Counted from the first letter of the stretch, positions 54,780 to 63,815 are shown. The stretch is 64,000 bases of DNA from Corynebacterium confusum (GCF_030408715.1 NZ_CP047202.1:310001-374000); one strand, 5' to 3'. A program made the numbers and translations. Notes: generated from the letters alone by a model not told the origin.

Positions 54780-56873
54780 CTAGCGGGAGCCGGCCAGCCC
54801 GCGGCGCTCAAGCAGCGGGCGGATGTCCTTGTCGTGGCCGCGCCACTGGCGGAAGGCGTCGGTGAAATCGCGGGAGGCGCCCGCGGACAGGATTTGCTCA
54901 CGGAAGGCCTGCCCGGCTGCCCGCAGCGACTCTGCGTCGCGGAAGAGCTCGAAGCCGTCGGCGTCGAGGGCCTCTGCCCACAGGTAGGAGTAGTAGCCCG
55001 CGGAGTAGCCGCCGGCGAAGATGTGGTTGAAATACGTCGAGCGGTAGCGCGGGGCGATCCCGGTCTCGCCCAGGCCCACCTTCGCCAGGGCCTCCTGCTC
55101 GAAGTCGGCGATGGCCTCCGGCGTGGTGACCAGCTTCTCAGCCTCGGCGGCCGGCAGGCTGTGCCAGGCCAGGTCGATGACGGCCGCGGCGAGGTATTCC
55201 ACCGTGGCGAAGCCCTGGCCGAACTCGCGGGCGCGGCCCAGCGCCTCCAGGGTCTTGTCGGGGATGGGCTCGCCGGTGTCCACGTGGAAGGCATAGGCCT
55301 TCACCAGGCGGGGATCCAGCGCCCAGTTTTCATTGATCTGGCTGGGGAATTCGACCCAGTTCCGCGGCACGTTCGTGCCGGAGAAGGTCGGGTAGCGCAC
55401 GTCGGAGAGCAGGCCGTGGAGGGCGTGGCCGAACTCGTGGAAGACGGTGTGTAGCTCGTCCTGGCTCAGTAGCACCGGCTGGCCTGCCGGCGGCTTAGAT
55501 AGGTTCATCACGTTGACCACCACCGGGCGGGTGCCCAGCAGGCGGGACTGCTCCACAAACGTGCTCATCCAGGCCCCGCCGCGCTTGGAGGGGCGGGTGA
55601 AGTAGTCCGTCAGCAGCAGGCCCAGGCCGGTGCCGTCGGCATCCACGACCTCCCAGACGTCTACGTCCGGGGCGTAGCCGCCTAAGTCTGGGCGCGGGTG
55701 GACCGTCACGCCGTAGAGCATGTGCGCGGCCTGGAAAACCCCGTTGCTTAAGACCCGGTCGAGCGGGAAGTATTTGCGCAGCTCCTCCTCGTCGAGGGCG
55801 TAGTCGCGCTCGCGCACCCGGGACTGCCAGAAGGGCCAGTCCGCCGGGCCGAAGTCCGCGTCGTGGAAGCCGGCTTCCTCACTCAACAGCTTGCCCTCGG
55901 CGGCGGCGTTGGCCGCGGCCGCCGGCGCCAGGTCCGCCAGCAGCTGCCGGGCCGCGTCCGCAGTACCCGCGGTCTCCTCCGCGATGACATAGTCCGCGTG
56001 CGTGGCATAGCCCAAAAGCTCCGCGCGCCGGGCGCGCAGCCGCACCATCTCGGTCAGCACCGCGCCGTTGGATTCGGCGCCGCGCTGCTGGGAGGCCTCC
56101 CAGAGCTTTAACCGGGAAGCCGGATCCTCCAGGCGCGCCTGCTCGGCCTGCTGGGTGGGCAGCTCCAGCGGCAGTACGAAGCCGGTCCGGCCCGCCTGGG
56201 CGGCGTAGTCCCGGGCCGCGGCGACGCGTTCTTCCGGCAGGCCGCGCAGCTCCTCGGCGCTGTCGAAGCCCACGGCCAGGCGCTTGGTGTCGTCCAGCAG
56301 ATGACGGCCGAATTCCTCCGACAGCGCGGACAGGCGCTGGTTCAGGCGCGTCAGCTCCTCCTTGCCGGCGGCGTCCAGGTCCGCGCCGCGGCGGGCGAAA
56401 GACCGCAGGAGGTAGTCCAGCAAGCGCTGGGACTCGGGATCCTCCGGCGCGGTGACCGCCTTAAGCCGGGCGTAGAGATCCTCGTTCTGGTAGACGGCGT
56501 CGAAGTGGGCCGAGAGCTCCGGGAAAAGCTCGCCGGCCAGCTCCTGCATCTCCGGCGTGGAGTCGGTGCCCAGCAGGTTGGCGAAGTAGCTCATGACGCG
56601 CTCGATGTCGCGGCCGGAGCGCTCCAGCGCTTCGACCGTGTTCTCCCAGCTGGGCTCCGCCGCGGCGATAGCGGCCACTTCCGCGTCGTGCCGGCGCAGC
56701 GCCTCGTCGAAGGCCGGGCGCACGTGCGCAAAAGAAATCGCGGCGAAATCTGGCAGCTGGTAATCCAGCGTCGAGGGGTCAAGCAGCGGGTTGGCGGCTA
56801 GCTCCGCGGGATCTGCGGTTCGCGCCTGGGCCGCGGAATCAGAATCGGCTGGGCGAGAAGGTTGGTGAGACAC
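54780..56873 (-). CDS. dcp: M3-family zinc peptidase (peptidyl-dipeptidase Dcp / oligopeptidase A type)
   Basis: Metallopeptidase of 697 residues. The zinc site is FHEFGHALHGLLSD (HExxH), with the third ligand in the following PSQINENWAL region, and the substrate block DYFTRPSKRGGAWMSTF upstream. No signal peptide, so it degrades peptides in the cytoplasm. Full family length. GTG start with AAAGGA 6 bases upstream. Confidence 0.93.
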   Translation of the reverse strand: MSHQPSRPADSDSAAQARTADPAELAANPLLDPSTLDYQLPDFAAISFAHVRPAFDEALRRHDAEVAAIAAAEPSWENTVEALERSGRDIERVMSYFANLLGTDSTPEMQELAGELFPELSAHFDAVYQNEDLYARLKAVTAPEDPESQRLLDYLLRSFARRGADLDAAGKEELTRLNQRLSALSEEFGRHLLDDTKRLAVGFDSAEELRGLPEERVAAARDYAAQAGRTGFVLPLELPTQQAEQARLEDPASRLKLWEASQQRGAESNGAVLTEMVRLRARRAELLGYATHADYVIAEETAGTADAARQLLADLAPAAAANAAAEGKLLSEEAGFHDADFGPADWPFWQSRVRERDYALDEEELRKYFPLDRVLSNGVFQAAHMLYGVTVHPRPDLGGYAPDVDVWEVVDADGTGLGLLLTDYFTRPSKRGGAWMSTFVEQSRLLGTRPVVVNVMNLSKPPAGQPVLLSQDELHTVFHEFGHALHGLLSDVRYPTFSGTNVPRNWVEFPSQINENWALDPRLVKAYAFHVDTGEPIPDKTLEALGRAREFGQGFATVEYLAAAVIDLAWHSLPAAEAEKLVTTPEAIADFEQEALAKVGLGETGIAPRYRSTYFNHIFAGGYSAGYYSYLWAEALDADGFELFRDAESLRAAGQAFREQILSAGASRDFTDAFRQWRGHDKDIRPLLERRGLAGSR

Positions 56874-57287
56874 AATCTTTCCTTTCTACGGCGGCGGAGC
56901 GGGCGGCTAGCAGCTTTCGGGCGCCGGCCACGGAGGCCGGCGCTGCAGTCGCAACGGCAAGGCCACCACGCTACGCCTGGCACTAGGGCAGGGGCACTAA
57001 ATTGCATCAAAGCTAGCACAACTGTGACCCGCGCTACACGGACTTTGGGGCGACACGTAACGCCGCGGCGGATGCGGCGCGGCGCGGGGTTTCCGGGACG
57101 TGTCCCCGCCCGCGCTCGGCAGTGGCCGGAAGAGAGGCGCAACCAAGGCGAAAACAGGCGTCTTTAGAAGCCGTAAAAATAGCGTCTATGCTGCTGATTT
57201 GTGAAAGTTTTAGGAATCGGGTTATTGTTATCAAGGCTTCAACGCGAGAGGGGCGGAAAGAATTACCGCTTGTCTTAACGAGGCTGT
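56874..57287 (+). other. Intergenic region before tRNA-Thr
   Basis: A 414-base gap with no convincing gene; short frames here are unremarkable. The part from 57165 to 57280 is AT-richer and holds likely promoter sequence for the tRNA-Thr/Met pair. Confidence 0.4.
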
Positions 57288-57360
57288 GCCCCCTTAGCTC
57301 AGTCGGCAGAGCGTTTCCATGGTAAGGAAAAGGTCGACAGTTCGATTCTGTCAGGGGGCT
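57288..57360 (+). tRNA. tRNA-Thr (GGT)
   Basis: A 73-base tRNA: acceptor GCCCCCT (57288-57294) pairs with AGGGGGC (57353-57359). D arm AGCTCAGTCGGCAGAGC and T loop TTCGATTC are standard. The anticodon loop ATGGTAA gives GGT. CCA is not encoded. Confidence 0.96.
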
Positions 57361-57413
57361 CTGTTCGTTTCTAGGGTATTATCCAACAGTACCCTTTAAG
57401 GAAGCGGTCACTT

Positions 57414-57485
57414 GGCGGTGTAGCTCAGTGGTAGAGCAAGCGACTCATAATCGCTGTGTCGCGAGTTCAATTCTCGCCATCGCTA
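57414..57485 (+). tRNA. tRNA-Met (CAT)
   Basis: A 72-base tRNA: acceptor GGCGGTG (57414-57420) pairs with CATCGCT (57478-57484) with two G-U pairs. D arm AGCTCAGTGGTAGAGC; anticodon loop CTCATAA gives CAT; T loop TTCAATTC. CCA is not encoded. Elongator Met is the likely type, because initiator tRNAs usually have a mismatch at the end of the acceptor stem, here a G-U pair, and three G-C pairs in the anticodon stem. Confidence 0.93.
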
Positions 57486-57493
57486 CCGGGAAC

Positions 57494-57518
57494 AAAAAGC
57501 GCCCTCGGGCGCTTTTTT
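57494..57518 (+). terminator. Intrinsic terminator after tRNA-Met
   Basis: AAAAAGCGCC pairs with GGCGCTTTTT around the tight loop CTCG, ending in six T: a symmetric terminator for the tRNA-Thr/Met transcript. Confidence 0.8.
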
Positions 57519-57609
57519 ATTACCGATCTCCACCGAAAATGAGGGCGGTTTATTTATTAACCCGCTACTCTGGTAGGGTAGTCCCTGCTGTTTTAAAAGC
57601 AGTACACCT

Positions 57610-57685
57610 AGGGGCGTGGCGCAATTGGTAGCGCAACGGTCTCCAAAACCGTAGGTTGCAGGTTCGAGTCCTGTCGCCCCTGCCA
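57610..57685 (+). tRNA. tRNA-Trp (CCA)
   Basis: A 76-base tRNA: acceptor AGGGGCG (57610-57616) pairs with CGCCCCT (57675-57681). The anticodon loop CTCCAAA gives CCA, and the T loop is TTCGAGTC. Discriminator G and an encoded CCA end (57683-57685). secE starts 31 bases further, the usual trp-tRNA/secE arrangement. Confidence 0.96.
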
Positions 57686-57716
57686 AACTTATTTTTTAGC
57701 GAGGAGTTTAGACGTC

Positions 57717-58049
57717 GTGAGCGATAATCAGCGGCCAGATGCTGGCGCACAGCGTCCCACCGGCAAGCGTCAACGCTCCGGCGCCTCTACCACCTCCTCT
57801 GCTGACTACGCCAAGAAGCGCGGCGGCCAGGTCGCTACCGCTAGCCCGCAGGATGAAAAGCCGGGCAACGGCGTGGCTTCCTTCCTTCCCGAGGTTGTTA
57901 CCGAGGTTAAGAAGGTCGTCTGGCCGACCGGCAAGGAAATGGTTCAGTACACCCTGGTGACCTTCGGCTTCCTGATCGTGCTGACCGCTCTGGTCTGGAG
58001 CGTCGACACGCTGACCGGCCTCGGAGTTGAGTGGGTACTGACTCCTTAG
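57717..58049 (+). CDS. secE: Preprotein translocase subunit SecE
   Basis: Protein of 110 residues: a 50-residue hydrophilic extension typical of actinobacteria, then the SecE core VVTEVKKVVWPTGKEMVQYT followed by a single membrane helix. It clamps SecY in the export channel. GTG start with GAGGAG 10 bases upstream. nusG follows downstream. Confidence 0.95.
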   Translation: MSDNQRPDAGAQRPTGKRQRSGASTTSSADYAKKRGGQVATASPQDEKPGNGVASFLPEVVTEVKKVVWPTGKEMVQYTLVTFGFLIVLTALVWSVDTLTGLGVEWVLTP

Positions 58050-58082
58050 TACACTAGGTAAACAGCAAGCTAGAAAGCTTAG

Positions 58083-58116
58083 TCCCGCCGCTTCCCGATG
58101 ATGGGGAGGGCGGGAT
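58083..58116 (+). terminator. Hairpin between secE and nusG
   Basis: TCCCGCC (58083-58089) and an inner CTTCCC pair with GGGGAG and GGCGGGA just downstream, followed by an AT-rich stretch. It may weaken read-through or be a processing site. Confidence 0.4.
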
Positions 58117-58178
58117 AATTTATTAGCCCGCCGCCTATAATCGGTGGCACGCGAAACCCCAAGGTGAGGAAGAATCCA

Positions 58179-59102
58179 GTGAGCGAAGACAACAACCTCG
58201 AGAACTCCGTCGAGTCGGCCCTGTTGGAAAGCATCCAGGACAAGGCTGCCGACGCCGCCGAGAGCGCCGACGGCACCGAGAACGCGGATGGCGTCGAGAA
58301 TGCCGACAACGCCGCTACCGCCGAGGCTGGCGAAGGCGAGGCCCCGGCCGCGGCCGAGGAGAGCGCCGGCCAGGTCGAGTCCACCGACTCCGCGCCGGCT
58401 GAGGGCCAGGCCGAGGAAGGCGCCGAGGGCGAAGGAGAGGTCGATCCGGAGGCGGACTACCGCCGCCGCCTGCGCGCTTTCACCTCCGAGCTGAAGAAGC
58501 GCGACGGCAAGTGGTACATCATCCAGTGCTACTCCGGCTACGAGAACAAGGTGAAGACCAACCTGGACATGCGCGCCCAGACCCTGGGTGTGGAGGACTC
58601 CATCTTCGAGGTCATCGTCCCGGTCGAGCAGGTGCTCGAGGCCAACAAGGACGGCAAGAAGAAGATCGTCAAGCGCAAGCTGCTGCCGGGCTACGTCCTG
58701 GTCCGCATGGAGCTCAACGACGCGGCCTGGTCCGTGGTCCGCGACACCCCGGGTGTTACCTCCTTCGTGGGCAACGAGGGCAACGCCACCGAGGTCAAGC
58801 CGCGCGAGGTGGCTAAGTTTCTGATGCCGAACGACACCGCTGCGAGGACCGGCGAGGCCGCGGCCAACGCCGCCGAGGGCGAGCAGGTCGTGGCCATGCC
58901 GGAGAAGGAAGTCAAGAAGAAGATCGCCCACGACTTCCAGGTGGGCGAGGCCGTGACCATCCTGTCCGGCCCGCTGGCGTCCGTGTCTGCGACCATTTCC
59001 GAGATCGACGAGGAGACCGGCAAGATGCAGGGCTTGGTCTCCATCTTCGGCCGCGAGACCCCGGTCGAGCTGTCGCCGACCGCTATCGAGCGCATCAACT
59101 AA
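58179..59102 (+). CDS. nusG: Transcription antitermination factor NusG
   Basis: Protein of 307 residues. The NGN domain (about 108-220) begins KWYIIQCYSGYENKVKTNL and includes LLPGYVLVRMEL. The KOW domain near 255-300 reads VGEAVTILSGPLASVSATIS. It is preceded by about 105 residues dominated by Glu, Ala, Asp and Gly, an unusually long acidic tail. It binds RNA polymerase and links it to ribosomes or Rho. GTG 58179 has GAGGA 9 bases upstream. Confidence 0.95.
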   Translation: MSEDNNLENSVESALLESIQDKAADAAESADGTENADGVENADNAATAEAGEGEAPAAAEESAGQVESTDSAPAEGQAEEGAEGEGEVDPEADYRRRLRAFTSELKKRDGKWYIIQCYSGYENKVKTNLDMRAQTLGVEDSIFEVIVPVEQVLEANKDGKKKIVKRKLLPGYVLVRMELNDAAWSVVRDTPGVTSFVGNEGNATEVKPREVAKFLMPNDTAARTGEAAANAAEGEQVVAMPEKEVKKKIAHDFQVGEAVTILSGPLASVSATISEIDEETGKMQGLVSIFGRETPVELSPTAIERIN

Positions 59103-59338
59103 AGTTCACCTCAGTTCCCCGCTGGCGCGGAGCCAAGTGTCCCGCCAGCGAGGAGACTAACCGGGATTTGGGCCTGATAGGGCCCGTCCCGTAATATTGA
59201 CCGGCGTGTGTGGTTAAGTGCCGCATACGCCGTTATTCGTTCATCCCCGGTGGCCGAACCCGAGAGAGGGGAAGCATCCGGACGGCACCCGTTATTCATC
59301 GTGGCGGGCGTGCCGGTAACTAGGAAAGAGGTAATTCG
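59103..59338 (+). promoter_or_regulatory. Leader region of the rplK-rplA operon
   Basis: A 236-base gap. GCTGGCG (59121-59127) and CGCCAGC (59143-59149) form a 7-bp stem just after nusG. A TAATAT box near 59192-59197 is a likely -10 element. The remaining roughly 130-base leader could hold the L1 autoregulatory site typical of this operon, but no specific structure is proven here. Confidence 0.4.
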
Positions 59339-59776
59339 ATGGCTAAGAAGAAGGTTTCTGGCTTCATCAAGCTGCAGATCGAGGCTGGCGCCGCTAACCC
59401 GGCCCCGCCGGTTGGCCCGGCACTGGGTGCCCACGGCGTCAACATCATGGAGTTCTGCAAGGCTTACAACGCCGCAACCGAGAACCAGCGCGGCAACATC
59501 GTGCCGGTGGAAATCACCGTCTACGAGGACCGTTCCTTCGACTTCAAGCTGAAGACCCCGCCGGCAGCGAAGCTGCTGCTCAAGGCCGCCGGCATCAAGA
59601 AGGGCTCGGGCGTTCCGCACACCGACAAGGTTGGCTCTGTCACCTGGGATCAGTGCAAGGAAATCGCTCAGACCAAGTTCGAGGATCTGAACGCCCGCGA
59701 TATCGAGAACGGCGCCCGCATCATCGCCGGTACCGCCCGCTCCATGGGCATCACCGTCGACGGCGCGCCGGCCTAA
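59339..59776 (+). CDS. rplK: 50S ribosomal protein L11
   Basis: Protein of 145 residues: [20 protein letters not shown] at the N terminus and the rRNA-binding C-terminal domain with [18 protein letters not shown] and [12 protein letters not shown]. It forms the GTPase-associated centre of the 50S subunit. AAAGAGG lies 7 bases before the ATG; rplA follows. Confidence 0.97.
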   Translation: MAKKKVSGFIKLQIEAGAANPAPPVGPALGAHGVNIMEFCKAYNAATENQRGNIVPVEITVYEDRSFDFKLKTPPAAKLLLKAAGIKKGSGVPHTDKVGSVTWDQCKEIAQTKFEDLNARDIENGARIIAGTARSMGITVDGAPA

Positions 59777-59856
59777 GAAACAACTGCATGTGGTAGGGCC
59801 AGCTCCGGCCCGCCAAAGACCACACCACCCTTTATTCAAGAAAAGGACTGCTAATA

Positions 59857-60561
59857 ATGAGCACCAAATCCAAGGCTTACAAGGCCGCCGCGGAAAAGGT
59901 TGACTTTTCCCGCCTGTACCGTCCGCTAGAGGCCGCCAAGCTGGCCAAGGAGACCTCCTCCAAGAACTTCGACGCCACCGTCGACGTGGTCGTGCGCCTG
60001 GGCGTTGACCCGCGCAAGGCCGACCAGCTGGTCCGCGGCACCGTCTCCCTGCCGAACGGCACCGGTAAGGACGTCCGCGTGGCCGTCTTCGCCGAGGGCG
60101 AGAAGGCTACCGAGGCTGAGCAGGCGGGCGCCGACATCGTCGGCACCGAGCAGCTGCTCGAGGCTGTCAACGCCGGCAACCTGGACTTCGACGTGGCCAT
60201 CGCCACCCCGGACCAGATGGCCAAGGTCGGCCGCGTGGCCCGCGTGTTGGGCCCGCGTGGTCTGATGCCGAACCCGAAGACCGGCACCGTGACCAACGAT
60301 GTGGCTAAGGCCATCTCCGAGGTCAAGGGCGGCAAGATCTCCTTCCGCGTGGACAAGGCTTCCAACCTGCACGCCATCCTGGGTAAGGCTTCCTTCGACG
60401 CGGAGAAGCTGGCCGAGAACTACGGCGCCCTCATCGAGGAGCTTAACCGCCTGAAGCCGTCCGCCTCCAAGGGCATCTACATGAAGAAGATCACCATCTC
60501 GACCACCAACGGTCCGGGCATCCCGGTGGATCCGTCCGTGCAGAAGAACTTCGCTGAGTAA
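59857..60561 (+). CDS. rplA: 50S ribosomal protein L1
   Basis: Protein of 234 residues forming the mobile stalk at the E site and acting as translational repressor of its own operon in other bacteria. Conserved blocks: [40 protein letters not shown] and [24 protein letters not shown] 9 bases before the ATG. Confidence 0.97.
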   Translation: MSTKSKAYKAAAEKVDFSRLYRPLEAAKLAKETSSKNFDATVDVVVRLGVDPRKADQLVRGTVSLPNGTGKDVRVAVFAEGEKATEAEQAGADIVGTEQLLEAVNAGNLDFDVAIATPDQMAKVGRVARVLGPRGLMPNPKTGTVTNDVAKAISEVKGGKISFRVDKASNLHAILGKASFDAEKLAENYGALIEELNRLKPSASKGIYMKKITISTTNGPGIPVDPSVQKNFAE

Positions 60562-60600
60562 ATTAGCGAGGCCTTCCGCGGCCACGTAGATTAAGCGTCA

Positions 60601-60640
60601 AACCCGCCCGTCTCCCTTTTCTGGGAGGCGGGCGGGTTTT
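60601..60640 (+). terminator. Strong intrinsic terminator after rplA
   Basis: CCCGCCCGTCTCCC (60603-60616) pairs with GGGAGGCGGGCGGG (60623-60636), one G-U pair, 6-base loop, followed by TTTT. Confidence 0.85.
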
Positions 60641-60656
60641 GCTCTATCCTCGTTCT

Positions 60657-62087
60657 ATGACACAAAAGCGCGCGGCGGTAGTAGGGGCAGGACCCAACGG
60701 GCTAACGGCGGCCGCGCGGCTGGCCCGGGCTGGCTGGGCGGTCACCGTCTTCGAGGCCCAGCCCACCGCGGGCGGCGCGGCGCGCTCGGTCCGCGACGCC
60801 CTCGGGCCGGGCACCACCGTGGACTTCGGCGCGGCCGCGCACCCCTTCGGGCTGGTCTCCCCGGCGTTGCGCGAGCTCGATTTTGACGACTGGTTGCACG
60901 CGCCGCTGCCCCTGGCGCACCCCCTGGAGGGAAAGCCCGCCGCGCTGCTGCGGCCCGGGGTCGAGGAGACCGCCCAAGGGCTGGGCCGCGACGGCCAGCG
61001 CTGGGAACTCATCCACCGGCCCATGGTCGAGCACCCCGAGCGCCACGCGGCCAATGTCCTGCGGCCGATGGCGGGGTGGCCGCCACACCCGGTGGACCTG
61101 GTCCGCTTCGGGCTGCGGGCGCCGTGGCCGGCCCAGGCGATGAGCACAGCTTTCTTCCGGGAAGAGCCGGCCCAAGTTCTGACGCTGGGCTCGGCCGCGC
61201 ACGCGCTGTGCCCGCCGTCTAAGCCCCTGACGGCCAGCCTCGGCGTCCTTTTCAACTCCTTCGGCATGGCGGACGGCTGGCCCGTCGCCCGCGGCGGCAC
61301 CCAGGCGATCATCGATCACCTGCTGGGGCAGCTGGGCGCGGTCGGTGGCCACGTGCTGTGCGGGCGGCCTATCACGAGCATGGACGAGCTGGTGGGTACC
61401 GACGGCCGGCAGGAGTGGGACGCGGTGGTACTGGACCTGGCCCCGCGCGGCGTGCTGGGCATCGACGGGCTGCGCCTGCCCGGGCGGGTGGCGGCCAGCC
61501 TGCGCGCCTGGCGCTACGGGCCCGGGGTGCACAAGGTGGACTACCGTCTGAGCGCCCCGGTGCCGTGGGCGGACCCGGCTGTGGGCGGCGCCGGCACGGT
61601 GCACGTGTGCGGCGGGGCAGAAGATATCGAGCTGGCCGCGCGCCAGGTGGCCGCCGGGCAGTTGCCGCAGCGGCCTTTCGTGATGGTTTGCCAGCAGGCG
61701 GTGGCAGACCCCTCCCGCGGGCCGGTGCTATGGGCCTACGCGCAGGTGCCCAACGGCTACCGCGAGGCCTACCCGGGCCAGGTCACCGAGCGCATCGAGG
61801 CCCAGATCGAGCGCTTCGCGCCCGGCTTCCGCGACGTGGTGGCGCGCCGGCGGGCCAGCTCGCCCGCGCAGCTGGCCGCCCACGACGCGAACCTGGTGGG
61901 CGGGGACATCGCTGCCGGGGCGATGAGCGGGCTGCAGATGCTCGCCCGCCCCCGCCTGACTTTCGACCCCTACCGCCTGGCCGACGGGGTCTATATGTGC
62001 TCGGCGGCCACCCCGCCCGGCGGCGGGGTGCACGGCATGGGTGGCTGGAACTGCGCGGGCCGGATCCTGGGCCAGGTGCGAAGCTAG
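60657..62087 (+). CDS. FAD-dependent oxidoreductase (phytoene desaturase/CrtI-like)
   Basis: Flavoprotein of 476 residues. VVGAGPNGLTAAARLARAGWAVTVFEAQ is the FAD motif (shown here by its first 14 residues VVGAGPNGLTAAAR), followed by GGAARS. The C-terminal block SAATPPGGGVHGMGGWNCAG is the hallmark end of the NAD(P)/FAD desaturase-oxidoreductase group. TATCCT (60645-60650) lies 6 bases before ATG 60657 (leaderless). Its stop overlaps the end of a photolyase remnant on the other strand. Substrate unknown. Confidence 0.86.
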   Translation: MTQKRAAVVGAGPNGLTAAARLARAGWAVTVFEAQPTAGGAARSVRDALGPGTTVDFGAAAHPFGLVSPALRELDFDDWLHAPLPLAHPLEGKPAALLRPGVEETAQGLGRDGQRWELIHRPMVEHPERHAANVLRPMAGWPPHPVDLVRFGLRAPWPAQAMSTAFFREEPAQVLTLGSAAHALCPPSKPLTASLGVLFNSFGMADGWPVARGGTQAIIDHLLGQLGAVGGHVLCGRPITSMDELVGTDGRQEWDAVVLDLAPRGVLGIDGLRLPGRVAASLRAWRYGPGVHKVDYRLSAPVPWADPAVGGAGTVHVCGGAEDIELAARQVAAGQLPQRPFVMVCQQAVADPSRGPVLWAYAQVPNGYREAYPGQVTERIEAQIERFAPGFRDVVARRRASSPAQLAAHDANLVGGDIAAGAMSGLQMLARPRLTFDPYRLADGVYMCSAATPPGGGVHGMGGWNCAGRILGQVRS

Positions 62088-62391
62088 ATATCGTCCGGCA
62101 GGCCGGCTTGGTGGGACGGCGTGGCGTCGTCGCCGCAGCCGGCAATCCACTGCCAGCCGAAGGGGGTGGAGGCTGGGTCCGCGTCCACCAAGGTATCCCA
62201 GAACCAGGTCTCGCCTGCGCGCCAGTGGAGGCCTCGCGCCACCAGTCCGTCGCCGCGCCCAGCGGCCGGGCGGGGTAGGCGGCCGGCTCGTCCAGGACCA
62301 CCGCGACCACGGGCCCGCGTTCGTTGGCCCAGGCCAGCGCCCGGTTATCGGGCAGGCGTAGATCGTCGCGAAACTACATCAGGCTAGTCAT
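62084..62391 (-). pseudogene. Deoxyribodipyrimidine photolyase remnant
   Basis: The minus strand begins MTSLM, then TAG (62374-62376) where photolyases have tryptophan, then FRDDLRLPDNRALAWANERG and VVAVVLDEPAAYPARPLGAA, the normal N terminus. After TDWWREAS the sequence jumps in another frame to HWRAGETWFWDTLVDADP and GWQWIAGCGDDA, a block from the FAD-binding C-terminal domain, ending at DDI. Some 300 internal residues are gone. So the gene has a nonsense codon, a large deletion and a frameshift. It cannot make an active enzyme. Confidence 0.85.
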
Positions 62392-62723
62392 GGGCCAAGC
62401 CTACCAACGCCGCCCGAGCCGACGATTTTTTAAATCTGCAGGCCGGGTGTTAGGGTATACAGCGAAGTTTGAACGGGAGGAATCCCGAGCTCAAGTTTCA
62501 CCGAAGACCGTTGGTCATCTTCCTGTTGGAAGGTCGAAGGTTTCCCATCCAAGGGGACGGCCCACGCAGGAGACACTTGTGCATCACATCTATGTGTGCG
62601 CCCTGTGCTCTTGCACGGGGCTTTTTTGATGCGACAACCGGGTGAGTTAAACCCCGCCCGGGACTTGCTAGAAAAAGCTCCGGCGGAAAAACAAGAGATG
62701 TTTTGGAAGGAGGCGAGAGTAAG
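62392..62723 (+). promoter_or_regulatory. rplJ leader with attenuator (L10 leader)
   Basis: A 332-base region. A promoter is likely near 62430-62460 (a TATACA box at 62455-62460). The transcribed leader contains several hairpins, including GGAGGAATCCC-type and GGAAGGTCGAAGGTTTCC-type pairings, expected of an L10(L12)4 binding site. It ends in the terminator-like stem at 62600-62627 before rplJ. Autogenous control by L10 is the known role of such leaders. Confidence 0.65.
62600..62627 (+). terminator. Attenuator terminator in the rplJ leader
   Basis: GCCCTGTGC (62600-62608) pairs with GCACGGGGC (62613-62621), one T-G pair, 4-base loop TCTT, followed immediately by six T. It lies about 96 bases before rplJ, inside the leader. 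Confidence 0.8.
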
Positions 62724-63245
62724 ATGGCAAACCCGAAGAACACCGCAGACCTGGCGGAGCTGAAGGGCAAGCTCGACGCTGCTGATGCGTTCGTGCTGAC
62801 CGAGTACCGCGGCCTGACCGTGGCACAGCTTTCCGAGCTGCGTAACAACCTGGGCTTTGACGTTGACTACTCCGTCGCCAAGAACACCCTCTTCAAGATC
62901 GCTGCCAAGGAAGCTGGCATCGAGGGTCTTGACGAGCACCTAGTCGGCCCGACCGCTATCGCCTTCATCAAGGGCGAGGCTGTCGACGCCGCCAAGGTGA
63001 TGAAGAAGTTCGCCGAGGATAACAACGCGTTCATCGTCAAGGGCGGTTACATGGACGGCAACGCTCTGACTGCCGACCAGGTCAAGGCCATTGCTGACCT
63101 TGACAACCGTGAGACCACGCTGGCCAAGCTGGCTGGCGCTATGAAGGGTTCTATGGCGAAGGCTGCCGCTCTCTTCAACGCTCCTGCAACCAAGGCCGTA
63201 CGTACCGTTGCGGCTCTGCAGGACAAGAAGGAAGCAGAAGCTTAA
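62724..63245 (+). CDS. rplJ: 50S ribosomal protein L10
   Basis: Protein of 173 residues carrying the L7/L12 dimers on the ribosome stalk. ELKGKLDAADAFVLTEYRGLT and VDYSVAKNTLFKIAAKEAG are conserved in the N-terminal rRNA-binding part. The C-terminal helix ends with AVRTVAALQDKKE. AAGGAGG lies 10 bases before the ATG; rplL follows by 80 bases. Confidence 0.97.
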   Translation: MANPKNTADLAELKGKLDAADAFVLTEYRGLTVAQLSELRNNLGFDVDYSVAKNTLFKIAAKEAGIEGLDEHLVGPTAIAFIKGEAVDAAKVMKKFAEDNNAFIVKGGYMDGNALTADQVKAIADLDNRETTLAKLAGAMKGSMAKAAALFNAPATKAVRTVAALQDKKEAEA

Positions 63246-63325
63246 GAATTCGCGCACAACCTGCGCAACAACTACACCACTACCGAGTCGCTATCGCAGC
63301 GCTCACATAAGAAAGGATGCTTACC

Positions 63326-63715
63326 ATGGCTAAGCTCACCAAGGACGAGCTCATTGAAGCTTTCAAGGAAATGACCCTCATCGAGCTCTCCGAGTTCGTC
63401 AAGGAATTCGAAGAGGTCTTCGACGTTGAGGCTGCCGCTCCGGTTGCCGCTGCTGTTCCGGGCGCTCCGGCTGCCGGTGGCGACGCTGCTGCTGAGGAGA
63501 AGGACGAGTTCGACGTCGTTCTGACCGACGCTGGCGCCAAGAAGATCGGCGTCATCAAGGCTGTCCGCGAGATCGTATCCGGCCTGGGCCTGAAGGAAGC
63601 CAAGGAGCTCGTCGAGTCCGCTCCGAAGGCCATCCTGGAAGGCGCCAACAAGGACGACGCCGAGGCCGCCAAGACCAAGCTGGAAGAGGCTGGCGCTTCC
63701 GTCGAGCTGAAGTAG
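63326..63715 (+). CDS. rplL: 50S ribosomal protein L7/L12
   Basis: Protein of 129 residues: N-terminal dimerisation helices [20 protein letters not shown], an Ala/Pro-rich hinge, and the C-terminal factor-binding domain [20 protein letters not shown] with [23 protein letters not shown] 8 bases before ATG 63326; an upstream in-frame start would add three residues. Confidence 0.97.
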   Translation: MAKLTKDELIEAFKEMTLIELSEFVKEFEEVFDVEAAAPVAAAVPGAPAAGGDAAAEEKDEFDVVLTDAGAKKIGVIKAVREIVSGLGLKEAKELVESAPKAILEGANKDDAEAAKTKLEEAGASVELK

Positions 63716-63767
63716 TCTCAACTAGACTCACTTCGGCTTCGGCCTAAGCCTTCTTAAGGCTTTAACC

Positions 63768-63815
63768 ACCTCCGCCTGCCCCGAATCACCGCGGGAGCAG
63801 GCGGAGGTCTTTTTA
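63768..63815 (+). terminator. Intrinsic terminator after rplL
   Basis: ACCTCCGCCTGC (63768-63779) pairs perfectly with GCAGGCGGAGGT (63797-63808), 17-base loop, followed by C and a run of five T. Confidence 0.85.

Noticed and set aside
54573..55454. A 293-codon plus frame running through tRNA-Tyr and over the peptidase gene
   Set aside because: It reads through a tRNA and lies opposite a clear M3 peptidase.
62088..62310. A plus-strand gene between the FAD oxidoreductase and rplJ
   Set aside because: Plus-strand frames there are Arg/Pro-rich and meaningless; the minus strand reads as a photolyase remnant.
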